From: Paenibacillus sp. CC-CFT747
GTDB lineage: Bacteria; Bacillota; Bacilli; Paenibacillales; NBRC-103111
DNA: 64,000 nt
Reading direction: 5' to 3'
Assembly: GCA_030323305.1 (NCBI GenBank)
Contig: CP106741.1
Span: 4,587,501-4,651,500 of the forward strand
Part shown: one piece after another, positions 30,150-39,312 of the stretch
How positions within the stretch are numbered: position 1 is the first letter of the stretch
Layout: each line of letters begins with the position of its first letter
The notes under the pieces: model-generated
Seen by the model: the letters and a program-made list of their open reading frames with translations, nothing else
The model's database searches: none
Told to the model about the DNA's origin: nothing
Program-made: the position numbers and the translations under genes

Positions 30150-32258
30150 ATGGAGAAAAAGATACAGATAGATTTGGGCGGGCGCCCGCTCGTTTTGGAA
30201 ACGGGGCGTCTTGCCAAGCAGGCCAATGGGGCCGTCATGGTGCGATATGGAGACACGGCTGTTCTTTGTACAGTAACCGCCTCCACGGAGCCGAAGGACC
30301 TCGATTTCTTTCCGCTGACGGTGAATTATGAAGAGCGTCTGTATGCCGTCGGGAAAATTCCCGGAGGCTATGTGAAAAGGGAAGGCCGTCCGACCCAGAA
30401 AGCCATTCTGGCAAGCCGGTTGACCGACCGTCCGATCCGCCCTCTGTTCCCGGAAGGATTCCGGAATGATGTTCAGATCGTCAATATCGTCATGAGCGTA
30501 GAGCAGGATTGCTCGCCGGAAATTGCCGCGATGATCGGAACCTCTGCGGCGCTCAGCATCTCCAATGTTCCGTTTAACGGCCCGATCGGCGGTGTGGTGG
30601 TGGGCCGCGTGGACGGTCAGTTCGTGATCAATCCGACGGTCGAGCAGGCCGACAAGAGCGAGCTTTATCTCGTCGTGTCCGGAACGAAGGATGCCATCAT
30701 GATGGTTGAGGCGGAAGCCCACGAGGTTCCCGAAGAAATTATGCTGGAAGCCATTATGTTCGGCCATGAAGAAATCAAGAAGATTGTAGCCGCCATTGAG
30801 GAGCTTACCGCGGAAGTCGGAAAGACGAAGATGGCAGTGAAGCTACATACGGTCGACGAAGAAGTGAACCGGCTGGTGCGCCAGTATGCTAAAGACCGGC
30901 TGGTTCAAGCCGTCAGCATCGGTGAGAAGCACGCCCGTCAGGATGCTATCGATCTGATCAATGACGACACCATTACCCATTTCAACGAAGTCTATGTGGA
31001 CGAACCGGACAAGCTTGGCGATGTCAAGGAAGTCTTGTACGATATCGTGAAGGAAGAAGTCCGCCGCCTGATCACGCATGACAAAATCCGTCCGGACGGC
31101 CGGGCCTTGGACGAAATCCGTCCGATCGAATGCGATACCGGCATTCTGCCGCGCACGCACGGAACGGGGCTGTTCACCCGTGGTCAGACGCAAGCCTTGA
31201 GCGTATGTACCCTTGGAGCCTTGGGAGATGTTCAGATTCTCGACGGCTTGGACCTGGAAGAAACCAAGCGGTTTATGCATCACTACAACTTCCCTCCGTT
31301 CAGCGTAGGGGAAGCCCGTCCGCTTCGGGCACCGGGCCGCCGCGAAATCGGTCACGGAGCACTAGGGGAACGCGCTCTGCAGATGGTACTGCCTCCCGAA
31401 AGCGAGTTCCCGTATACCATCCGTGTCGTTTCGGAAGTGCTGGAATCGAACGGCTCGACCTCCCAAGCGAGTATCTGTGCCGGTACGATGGCCTTGATGG
31501 ATGCCGGAGTTCCCATTAAAGCTCCGGTGGCTGGCGTAGCCATGGGTCTGATTAAGGACGGCGAGCATGTTTCCATTCTGACGGACATTCAAGGAATGGA
31601 AGACCATCTCGGCGATATGGACTTTAAGGTGGCCGGAACGGCCAAAGGCGTGACAGCTATTCAGATGGACATCAAGATCGAAGGGATCGACCGGGCGATT
31701 TTGTCCGAAGCCCTTACACAGGCGAAAGAAGGCCGCATGTTCATCCTGAACAAAATGGTCGCTCACATCAGCGAGCCGAAGAAAGAACTGTCTCCTTACG
31801 CTCCCAAAATTACGATCATGCAGATTCATCCGGATAAGATCCGCGATGTTATCGGAGCCGGCGGAAAGATCATCAACAAGATCATTGAAGAAACCGGCGT
31901 AAAGATCGACATCGAGCAGGATGGAAAGGTGTATATCGCTTCTTCCAACCAGGCGATGAACGACAGAGCCAAGGAAATCATCGAAGGCATCGTCCGCGAA
32001 GTAGTCGTCGGGGAAGTTTACCTGGGGACGGTCAAGCGGGTGGAGAAATTCGGTGCTTTTGTTGAAGTGCTTCCAGGCAAGGAAGGCCTGGTTCACATTT
32101 CCCAGCTTTCGACCGAGCGGGTAGCAAAGGTGGAAGATGTGGTCAAGATCGGAGACAAGATCACCGTCAAGGTGACCGAGATCGATCAGCAGGGAAGGGT
32201 TAACCTGTCCCGCAAGGCTACATTGACCGCGGCTCCTCAAGCCCAGCCTCAGCAATAA
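30150..32258 (+). CDS. pnp: Polyribonucleotide nucleotidyltransferase (PNPase)
   Basis: 3'-5' phosphorolytic exoribonuclease of the mRNA decay machinery. ATG 30150 is preferred over 30126 because AGGAGGGTG lies just upstream and the product starts MEKKIQIDLGGRPLVLETG. Two RNase PH domains (about residues 10-220 and 310-540) flank a helical domain. KH (IREVIGAGGKIINKII-like, here RDVIGAGGKIINKII near 565) and S1 (GEVYLGTVKRVEKFGAFVEV near 620) domains complete the 702-aa protein. It is intact. Confidence 0.97.
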   Translation: MEKKIQIDLGGRPLVLETGRLAKQANGAVMVRYGDTAVLCTVTASTEPKDLDFFPLTVNYEERLYAVGKIPGGYVKREGRPTQKAILASRLTDRPIRPLFPEGFRNDVQIVNIVMSVEQDCSPEIAAMIGTSAALSISNVPFNGPIGGVVVGRVDGQFVINPTVEQADKSELYLVVSGTKDAIMMVEAEAHEVPEEIMLEAIMFGHEEIKKIVAAIEELTAEVGKTKMAVKLHTVDEEVNRLVRQYAKDRLVQAVSIGEKHARQDAIDLINDDTITHFNEVYVDEPDKLGDVKEVLYDIVKEEVRRLITHDKIRPDGRALDEIRPIECDTGILPRTHGTGLFTRGQTQALSVCTLGALGDVQILDGLDLEETKRFMHHYNFPPFSVGEARPLRAPGRREIGHGALGERALQMVLPPESEFPYTIRVVSEVLESNGSTSQASICAGTMALMDAGVPIKAPVAGVAMGLIKDGEHVSILTDIQGMEDHLGDMDFKVAGTAKGVTAIQMDIKIEGIDRAILSEALTQAKEGRMFILNKMVAHISEPKKELSPYAPKITIMQIHPDKIRDVIGAGGKIINKIIEETGVKIDIEQDGKVYIASSNQAMNDRAKEIIEGIVREVVVGEVYLGTVKRVEKFGAFVEVLPGKEGLVHISQLSTERVAKVEDVVKIGDKITVKVTEIDQQGRVNLSRKATLTAAPQAQPQQ

Positions 32259-32311
32259 AGCGGCCTTCTTCCGAAAGGAGGGCATTCCGCCGGATCCGCA
32301 CCGGGAGAAAG

Positions 32312-32340
32312 TTGTTGCATCCAACAAAATACGTTAGAAT
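32312..32340 (+). promoter_or_regulatory. Sigma-A-like promoter overlapping the pnp terminator
   Basis: TTGTTG (32312-32317), 17 bp, TAGAAT (32335-32340). The predicted start near 32347 falls inside the 5' arm of the terminator at 32343-32370, so RNA from this promoter could not form the full hairpin. Confidence 0.55.
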
Positions 32341-32342
32341 AA

Positions 32343-32370
32343 AGAGCCAGAGCCCTTCTGTCTCTTTTTT
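32343..32370 (+). terminator. Intrinsic terminator after pnp
   Basis: AGAGCCAGA (32343-32351) pairs with TCTGTCTCT (32357-32365), with one mismatch, around a five-base loop, followed by five or more T. It separates pnp from ylxY. Confidence 0.7.
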
Positions 32371-32483
32371 CTTATGAGGCGGTAATCGGTTACTTCTCCC
32401 TTACGTCTAAACTTGTCCAGGCCGGCATACCTTTATATCAAGCGGCTTGTCATGCAAGCCCCTTTGAGTAAAGGAGACTGGAC

Positions 32484-33515
32484 ATGCAGCATAAATATAT
32501 CGGCCTGGGGGCCCTTGTGGTGGCACTTCTCCTGTGGGGACTGGGGCCAGTCACGGGCATTGACCGTTATATCGAGACCATCCGGCATCCGTCCAGCCGG
32601 CCGGCCGATCCATGGAAGCAGCTGGCCGCGTGGAAGACGGCTGTTCAGGGGGAAGGGCTGACGGAAGAAGAGTGGAAGGCCCGGATTGAGAAGGAAGCTC
32701 CGGCCCAGCGGATTGCTCCGATTAATGCCAAGGTCGATCGGATATGGAAGGCTATTCCCGGCTACAACGGGCGGGAAGTGGACAAGGAGCGCACGTTGGC
32801 CTTGGCCCGGGATCTGCCGAAAGGAAGTCCGCTTCCTTTTGTTTACCGGGAGATCAAGCCGGAGGTCGGGCTGGAGGATTTGGGGCCGCAGCCGATCTAT
32901 AAGGGCAACCCCAACAAGCCGATGATCTCCTTAATGATCAATGTGGCATGGGGCGATGAATATCTCGTTAAGATGCTCGATACCTTGAAGAAGGAGAATG
33001 TTCACGCCACCTTTTTCTTCGACGGTACCTGGCTGAGCAAAAACCTGGAAACAGCCCGCCGAATCGGAGAACAGGGGCACGAGTTATCCAATCATGCCTA
33101 TACGCATAAGAACATGAGCCAGCTGAGCAGGGCCAAAGCGGTGGAGGAAATCACCCGGACCGAGAAGCTTCTCGAACAGCTTGGCGTACATAATACGTTG
33201 TTTGCCCCTCCGTCAGGAGATTTTGATGCGGAAACGGTTAAGGTTGCCCATGAAATGAAGCTGAGGACCGTGCTGTGGACGCTGGATACCGTAGACTGGA
33301 AGAAACCCGAACCCTCGGCCGTCGTCAAGCGGATTACCTCCCAGCTGGAACCGGGCTCTCTCATTCTCATGCATCCTACCCACGCCTCGAGTGAGGCTCT
33401 TTCCTCCATCATTCAAGCGGCCAAAAGCCGCGGGCTCGTACTCGGTACGGTTAGCGAGCTGCTCTCGCCGGACCGAATCCCGGAGCTGGAGCCGAAAGAG
33501 GCACCGAAGAAGTAA
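32484..33515 (+). CDS. ylxY: YlxY-like NodB-fold (polysaccharide deacetylase family) protein
   Basis: Membrane-anchored NodB-fold protein. ATG 32484 follows AAAGGAGACTGGAC. One N-terminal helix (residues 5-22) anchors it outside the cell. The NodB domain spans about residues 145-335, with HELSNHAYTHKNMSQL retaining the HxxxxH pair. However, the first catalytic motif, normally TFDDG, reads INVAWGDEY, so the catalytic base Asp is absent. This is a known trait of the YlxY group and suggests a non-canonical or non-enzymatic role. In Bacillus it is tied to sporulation. It is intact at 343 aa. Confidence 0.85.
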   Translation: MQHKYIGLGALVVALLLWGLGPVTGIDRYIETIRHPSSRPADPWKQLAAWKTAVQGEGLTEEEWKARIEKEAPAQRIAPINAKVDRIWKAIPGYNGREVDKERTLALARDLPKGSPLPFVYREIKPEVGLEDLGPQPIYKGNPNKPMISLMINVAWGDEYLVKMLDTLKKENVHATFFFDGTWLSKNLETARRIGEQGHELSNHAYTHKNMSQLSRAKAVEEITRTEKLLEQLGVHNTLFAPPSGDFDAETVKVAHEMKLRTVLWTLDTVDWKKPEPSAVVKRITSQLEPGSLILMHPTHASSEALSSIIQAAKSRGLVLGTVSELLSPDRIPELEPKEAPKK

Positions 33516-33581
33516 CCTTGCCGGCAGAAAGACACGGACCGGCAACCCAAATAAGCGAGTCAACTAGTGGGAGGAATCCTA

Positions 33582-34864
33582 GTGATCAAACACCAGCTTT
33601 CTAACGGAGTAAGAGTGGTTCTGGAGAAAATTGCTACGGGCCGTTCGGTTTCGTTCGGAATATGGGTCCGGACCGGATCCCGGAATGAATCCGTCAAGCA
33701 GAACGGGATCTCGCATTTTATTGAACATATGCTCTTCAAAGGAACGGACCGGTACTCCGCCAAAGATATTGCGGAAGTCTTCGACGGCATCGGCGGGAAC
33801 GTGAACGCTTTTACGACAAAGGAATATACCTGTTACTATGCCAAAGTTCTGGATGAGCATCTGCCCATTGCGGTCGACGTTCTATCCGATATGTTCTTCC
33901 ATTCCCGGTTCGATCAAGGGAGCTGGAGAAGGAGCGTAACGTCATCCTGGAGGAAATCTCCATGTACGACGATACGCCGGATGATTTGGTTCATGACTTG
34001 CTGGCCAAAGCGGCCTACGGAGACCATCCGCTCGGCTACACCATTCTGGGACCGGAAGAGAATCTTCTTGCCATGACGCCGGACGATCTGCGGGCCTACA
34101 TGGATGAGCACTACGCCATACCGAACACGGTTATCAGCCTGGCCGGGAATTTCGGAGACGACGTCTTAGACCTCATCGAACGGCATTTCGGAGAGTTTCG
34201 GACAGCGGGAATCGAACAGTCCAGCTCGAGTCCGGTTTTCCAGAGCGAATTGGAGTACGAATCCAAGCAAACCGAGCAAAATCACATCTGCCTGTCCCTT
34301 CCCGGCTGTTCCTTGAAGGACGACCGGCTGTATGCCATGATCCTGCTGAACAATGCTATCGGCGGAGGAATGAGCTCCAGGCTGTTTCAGGAAATCCGGG
34401 AGAAGAGAGGGCTGGCGTATTCCGTCTACTCCTATCACTCCGCACATCTTGACAGCGGCTTGTTTACGATCTACACCGGTACGGCTCCGAAGCAGACGGA
34501 AGAAGTGCTAAAGGTTTCTATGGAGATCATTGAAGAGATGGTGACCAAGGGCATGACGGAATCGGAGCTCGCCAAAGGCAAAGAGCAGCTGAAGGGAAGC
34601 TTAATTCTTAGTCTCGAGAGCACCAGCAGCCGGATGAACCGGATAGGCAAAAATGAGCTCATGCTCGGCCGGCACTATACGCTCGACGAAACCATCGAAC
34701 GGATCCAGTCGGTGCAGATGGAAGACGTTCGCGCTTTGACCAAGGAGCTGTTCTCCCATCCGTTCGCCCTTGCCATGGTGGGGCAGTCGGATAAAGCGAT
34801 TCAAGGATTCAGGAGGGATCAGCTTGCGGCACACCGTCCAGATCAAACGACTACCGGGCTGTGA
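33582..34864 (+). CDS. mlpA: M16 family zinc peptidase MlpA/YmxG (one frameshift at 33918-33920)
   Basis: Processing-protease-like zinc peptidase. It starts at GTG 33582 behind GGGAGG (33569-33574), giving MIKHQLSNGVRVVLEKI. The inverted zinc motif HFIEH lies near residue 46 and the downstream Glu near 120. One G lost in AAGGGAG (33918-33920) splits it. Restoring it gives FDQGELEKERNVILEEISMYDD and 427 aa, where ERNVILEEI is the strongly conserved third-ligand region. It overlaps dut, and the ylxY-mlpA-dpaA order resembles Bacillus. Confidence 0.93.
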
Positions 34865-35273
34865 GGATATTCCGCTGCCCTGCAAAATGTCCGAGCTCGC
34901 TAGCGGCTTTGATCTTCATGCCGCCGTCGGCGAACCGGTCATTCTGTCACCGGGAGAGAGAGCTTTAGTTCCAACCGGGTTCTGCCTGAGCATGCCGGGA
35001 GAACTGGAAGCGCAAATTCGACCGCGTTCGGGAACGGCCTATAAGAATGGAATCACCGCCCTTAATTCTCCGGGAACGATTGATGCCGATTACCGGGGTG
35101 AGGTGAAGGTGCTTCTCATCAATCACGGCAGCGAATCGTTCCGCATCAAGCGGGGAGACCGGATGGCCCAGATGGTCTTCCAATACGTTCCGGACATCCG
35201 GCTGGAGGAAGTCGAGGAGCTGACGGAAACAGCCCGCGGCGCCGGAGGCTTCGGCCATACCGGGCGCTCCTGA
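34824..35273 (+). CDS. dut: Deoxyuridine 5'-triphosphate nucleotidohydrolase (dUTPase)
   Basis: Hydrolyses dUTP to dUMP, keeping uracil out of DNA and feeding dTMP synthesis. It starts at TTG 34824 with AGGAGGG (34811-34817) upstream, overlapping the mlpA end. The 149-aa trimeric-type enzyme has SGFDLHAA (motif 1), RPRSGTAYKNGI (motif 2), GTIDADYRGEVKV (motif 3), GDRMAQMVF (motif 4), and the C-terminal RGAGGFGHTGRS (motif 5). All five motifs are intact. A strong terminator follows. Confidence 0.95.
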   Translation: MRHTVQIKRLPGCEDIPLPCKMSELASGFDLHAAVGEPVILSPGERALVPTGFCLSMPGELEAQIRPRSGTAYKNGITALNSPGTIDADYRGEVKVLLINHGSESFRIKRGDRMAQMVFQYVPDIRLEEVEELTETARGAGGFGHTGRS

Positions 35274-35290
35274 CTGCATAGCCCCAAAAA

Positions 35291-35321
35291 AACCCCTGAT
35301 GAATGGAATCAGGGGTTTTTT
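35291..35321 (+). terminator. Bidirectional-looking terminator between dut and dpaA
   Basis: AACCCCTGAT (35291-35300) pairs perfectly with ATCAGGGGTT (35308-35317) around a loop of seven, flanked by A residues before and T residues after. Confidence 0.9.
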
Positions 35322-35397
35322 GTTAAATTCTTGAGCTTGCTTCTTCCCCGTCATGCCGGCCGGCAGACAGGCCATATCATCCATGGGGCATCGTGTC

Positions 35398-35425
35398 ACC
35401 TATCCCTTGCCCGGTGCATAAACTA
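35398..35425 (+). promoter_or_regulatory. Sigma-K-like mother-cell promoter for dpaAB
   Basis: AC (35398-35399) and CATAAACTA (35417-35425), spaced by 17 bp, match the sigma-K pattern AC...CATANNNTA. The dipicolinate synthase operon is sigma-K dependent in Bacillus. The site lies between the dut terminator and the dpaA start. Confidence 0.65.
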
Positions 35426-35460
35426 CCCTATCGAAATTGGCCAAGAAAAGGGTGTTTACC

Positions 35461-36358
35461 ATGCTTACCGGTACCCAGGTAACTTTTATCGGCGGCGATG
35501 CGAGGCAGCTCGAGGTCATCCAGAAGCTGAGCGAATTGGATGCATCGGTACAGCTGATCGGCTTTGAGCACGTGCAGTTGTCTTATAATGGGGTTACCAA
35601 GACCAGCCTGACCAAGGAAGCCCTGGCGGGAACAGACGCCCTTGTGCTGCCTGCCGTCGGCACGGATGATTCGGGGAAGGTGGAGGCGGTGTTCTCCTCC
35701 GAGGAACTGATGCTCACCGAGGAGCTTGTGGAAGCACTCCCGCCGCATGCTAAACTTTTTACGGGAATGGCAAAAGGCTATCTGAAGAAGCTTTGCGCCA
35801 AGCATTCCCTTAAGCTCTATGAGCTGTTTGACCGCGACGATGTAGCCATCTATAACTCCATTCCGACCGCGGAAGGAGCCATCATGATGGCGATCCAGAA
35901 CACCGACTTCACGATACACGGCTCGCAAAGCATGGTGCTCGGGATGGGGAGAACCGGGTTTACCTTGGCCCGAACCCTTCAGGGACTGGGCGCTAATGTG
36001 AAGATGGGAGTGCGGCGTCCGGAGCATTATGCCCGGGCTTGGGAGATGGGATTCGAGCCTTTCTACACGCAGGAAATAAGCCAGCATGTGGGGAACATTG
36101 ACTTGATTTTCAATACAATTCCGACTATGATAATCACAGCACAAATTATAGCCAAAATTCCCAACCGTGCCCTGATTATCGACCTCGCTTCCAAGCCCGG
36201 CGGAACGGACTTCCGCTTTGCCGAGAAGAGGGGATCAAAGCCATGCTCGCCCCCGGATTGCCTGGTATCGTCGCTCCCAAAACAGCCGGCCGCATCATTG
36301 CGAATACGCTGAGCACATTGCTGATGGAAGACGACCGAAACGGGGGAACGGAGAATGA
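35461..36358 (+). CDS. dpaA: Dipicolinate synthase subunit A (two frameshifts, 36230-36233 and 36342-36346)
   Basis: With DpaB, makes dipicolinic acid in the mother cell for spore core dehydration. ATG 35461 has AAAAGGGTG upstream, and the product starts MLTGTQVTFIGGDARQLEVI, matching the family start. A Rossmann region (VLGMGRTGFTLARTLQGLGA) lies near residue 160. One G lost in GGGG (36230-36233) restores EKRGIKAMLAPGLPGIVAPKTAG. A second base lost around GGGGG (36342-36346) would end the protein at TGA 36356-36358, overlapping the dpaB start as ATGA. Restored length is about 299 aa, the family size. Confidence 0.88.
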
Positions 36359-36948
36359 GCTGGCAGGGAAAAACGGTAGGGTTTGCTTTAACCGGTTCGC
36401 ATTGCACGTTTGCGGAGGTTATGCCTCAGATCGAACGGTTCGTTAAGGCGGGAGCGAAGGTCATTCCCATCGCCTCTCACACCTTGATGACGACCGATAC
36501 GAGATTCGGGACGTCCGAGGAATGGCAGAAGCAGCTTAGGGAGATTACCGGCAACGAGATCATCTCGACCATCGTAGCGGCGGAGCCATTGGGACCGTCG
36601 AAGCTGCTGGATGTCATGGTCATAGCTCCGTGCACGGGAAATACCACCAGCAAGCTGGCCAACGCCATGACCGAAAGTCCGGTTCTCATGGCTGCCAAAG
36701 CGCAAATGCGCAACCAGAGGCCGCTCGTCCTGGCCATATCGACAAATGACGGCCTGGGCTTTAATGCGGCCAACATTGCCAAATTGATCGTAGCCAAAAA
36801 CATTTACTTCGTACCATACGGGCAGGACGCCCCCTTGGTTAAACCGAATTCTCTCGTAGCCCGGATGGATCTGATCATGGAAACGTGTGAAGCTGCTTTG
36901 CACGGTACCCAGCTCCAGCCTGTTCTGATCGAGAGATTTAATTACTGA
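36355..36948 (+). CDS. dpaB: Dipicolinate synthase subunit B
   Basis: Flavoprotein-like (flavodoxin/decarboxylase-fold) subunit of dipicolinate synthase. ATG 36355 gives MSWQGKTVGFALTGSHCTF and overlaps the restored dpaA stop. The 197-aa protein is intact and shows the fold's LDVMVIAPCTGNTTSKLANAM segment near residue 85. It is the last gene of the sporulation pair, followed 70 bases later by asd, so dipicolinate and lysine/DAP genes are adjacent, as they share the dihydrodipicolinate precursor. Confidence 0.94.
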   Translation: MSWQGKTVGFALTGSHCTFAEVMPQIERFVKAGAKVIPIASHTLMTTDTRFGTSEEWQKQLREITGNEIISTIVAAEPLGPSKLLDVMVIAPCTGNTTSKLANAMTESPVLMAAKAQMRNQRPLVLAISTNDGLGFNAANIAKLIVAKNIYFVPYGQDAPLVKPNSLVARMDLIMETCEAALHGTQLQPVLIERFNY

Positions 36949-37017
36949 AACGACTTATAGCTGCCGCTAGGCGGCGTTCGAAGCCGATTAGGAAAAGACT
37001 GGTCAGGAGGGACGGAG

Positions 37018-38054
37018 ATGTCGACTCAGAAGCTGTTCCATATTGCGGTAGTGGGGAGTTCAGGAGCGGTCGGCCGGCAAATCCTTCGGCTGCTCGAAGA
37101 GCGGAATTTTCCGGTCGGCGATCTTAAGCTGCTTGCATCCAAGCGATCGGCCGGCACCAAGGTTCCCTTCAAGGGACGGGAAATCACCGTCGAAGAAGCG
37201 GGGCCGGACAGCTTCGAAGGAGTCGATATCGCCTTCTTCAGTGCGGGGGAGACGTCAGCCGGGAGCTCGTTCCCCATGCAGTGGAGAGCGGTGCCGTTTG
37301 CATTGACAACACCAACGCTTTCCGTATGGACCCGGAAGTTCCGCTGATCGTTCCGGAGGTTAACCTAGATCGGCTCAACGAGCACAAAGGGATTATTGCG
37401 AATCCCAACTGCTCGACCATTCAGATGGTAGCGGCCCTGAAACCTCTGTATGACCGGTTCGGCATCTCGCGTATCATCGTTTCGACGTATCAGGCGGTGT
37501 CAGGGGCCGGCAGCCGGGCGGTCGACGAGCTAGTCAGGCAATCCCGCCGCTTTCTGGACGGCGAGGAAGATAAGCCGGAGCTGCTGCCGGTTGCCTCTCT
37601 GCCCGTGAAGCATCGGATTGCGTTCAATGCCATTCCTCAAATCGATAAGTTTCACGATAACGGCTTTACCAACGAAGAAATGAAGATGATCCGGGAAACC
37701 AAGAAGATTCTGGGAGATGAAGGACTGGACGTTACCGCCACCTGTGTCCGCATCCCGGTTCTATACGGGCATTCCGAATCGGTGTATGTGGAGCTTAAGG
37801 AAGAGTACGACCTGGAGGAAGTGAAGAGTCTTCTCGCCAGCGCTCCGGGGATCATCCTGCAGGACAACCCGGCCGAACAACAGTATCCGCTAGCTTCTAA
37901 CGCAGCTGGCCGGCTGGAAACGTACGTGGGGCGGGTGAGACGGGACTTAAGCAACCCGAAGGCCTTGAATCTTTGGATCGTTTCCGATAACCTTCTCAAG
38001 GGTGCGGCTTGGAACGCCGTTCAAATCGGCGAATACATCGCCATCGAACAGTAA
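37018..38054 (+). CDS. asd: Aspartate-semialdehyde dehydrogenase (one frameshift at 37245-37249)
   Basis: Reduces aspartyl phosphate to aspartate semialdehyde for lysine, DAP, threonine and methionine synthesis. ATG 37018 follows AGGAGGGACGGAG. The NADP motif VVGSSGAVGRQILRLLEER is at the N-terminus, and the catalytic Cys is in IIANPNCSTIQMV near residue 130. The run GGGGG (37245-37249) has lost one G. Restoring it gives SAGGDVSRELVPHAVESGAVCID and 345 aa. The restored gene is normal length and starts the asd-dapG-dapA operon. Confidence 0.94.
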
Positions 38055-38085
38055 CATCAGGCACAGCTTAGAACAGGGGGAGAAT

Positions 38086-39291
38086 ATGCGAATTCTCGTT
38101 CAGAAATTCGGAGGCACTTCCCTTTCCACCGTTGAAGCCAGAAATCATGTCATTCGTCATATTAAACAAGCGCTAGACCGGCAGTATAAGCTGGTCGTCG
38201 TCGTATCAGCGATGGGAAGAAAAGGCGAGCCCTACGCAACGGACACTCTCTTGGATTGGGTGGAACGTAACGGCAATCGTCTTCCCGACCGGGAAAAAGA
38301 CATGCTGCTGTACTGCGGAGAGATGATCTCCGCCGTTACCTTGTGCAGCTTGCTGCAAGCGGAATCCATTCCGGCTTCGGTGCTAAACGGCGCCCAAGCG
38401 GGTATCATTACCAATGACCATTGGGGCAACGCCCGCATTCAATCGGTGCAGCCTGCCCGCATTTACGACTTGCTTGACAAGGGACAGGTCGTCATTGTCA
38501 CGGGGTTTCAGGGAAGAACGGATTCCTGGGATTTTACCACGTTGGGACGCGGGGGAAGCGATACAACGGCGACGGCGCTCGGTGCCGCTCTGAAAGCGGA
38601 GATTGTGGATATTTTTACGGATGTCAACGGCATTCTGACGGCGGATCCCAAGCTTGTCCACGACGCCCGCCCCTTGGAAAGGGTTACCTTCACAGAGATA
38701 TGCAACATGGCGTATAATGGCGCTAAAGTGATTCATCCCAGGGCGGTTGAACTTGCCATGCAGGCCAACATCCCTATACGGGTCCGTTCCACCTTCGATA
38801 CGGGAGAAGGGACGCTCGTCACCTCGGCGGAAGCCGGAAGTCCCGTCACCGACCGTTTCGTTACGGGAATTGCCCATGTGTCGGGTGTCACCCAGATTCA
38901 AGTGGACCAGACCGAGGGGGAATACGATCTCCAGCTTAAAGTGTTTAAAGCCATGGCCCAGGAGAGGATCAGCGTCGATTTTATTAATGTTAATCCATCG
39001 GGAATGGTCTACACGGTAGCGGATTCCGAAAGGGAGCGAGCCGAAGCCGCTATACGATCCCTTGGATGTACAGCCAGGACCGTCCCCGGATGTGCGAAGG
39101 TTTCGGTCATCGGCGGAGGAATTAACGGCGTTCCGGGAATCATGGCCCGAATAGTAGAAGCTCTGACGGGCGAAGGAATATCCATTCTTCAGTCGGCAGA
39201 TTCGAATACAACGATTTGGGTGCTGGTGGAAGGAAAGAACCTGGTTCAAGCGGTTCAGGTTCTTCATAAGCAATTCCAGCTGCACGTTTAA
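38086..39291 (+). CDS. dapG: Aspartate kinase I (DAP-sensitive type)
   Basis: First step of the aspartate family pathway. ATG 38086 follows AGGGGGAGA, giving MRILVQKFGGTSLSTVEARN. The catalytic domain has KFGGTSL at the start, GRGGSDTTATALGAAL near residue 160 and TDVNGILTADP near 180. Two ACT domains follow (about 260-400), which bind the feedback effector. In Bacillus the protein encoded here is the diaminopimelate-inhibited isozyme, and the same is inferred from its asd-dapG-dapA position. It is intact at 401 aa. Confidence 0.94.
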   Translation: MRILVQKFGGTSLSTVEARNHVIRHIKQALDRQYKLVVVVSAMGRKGEPYATDTLLDWVERNGNRLPDREKDMLLYCGEMISAVTLCSLLQAESIPASVLNGAQAGIITNDHWGNARIQSVQPARIYDLLDKGQVVIVTGFQGRTDSWDFTTLGRGGSDTTATALGAALKAEIVDIFTDVNGILTADPKLVHDARPLERVTFTEICNMAYNGAKVIHPRAVELAMQANIPIRVRSTFDTGEGTLVTSAEAGSPVTDRFVTGIAHVSGVTQIQVDQTEGEYDLQLKVFKAMAQERISVDFINVNPSGMVYTVADSERERAEAAIRSLGCTARTVPGCAKVSVIGGGINGVPGIMARIVEALTGEGISILQSADSNTTIWVLVEGKNLVQAVQVLHKQFQLHV

Positions 39292-39312
39292 CCAACAGTA
39301 GGAGGAATGGTT

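Noticed and set aside
33517..33544. TTGCCGG/CCGGCAA inverted repeat after ylxY as a terminator
   Set aside because: There is no T-rich tail and the loop is long; mlpA probably continues on the same transcript.
38549..38553. Five-G run in dapG as another frameshift
   Set aside because: The dapG frame is continuous across it with the conserved GRGGSD motif, so the run length is correct.
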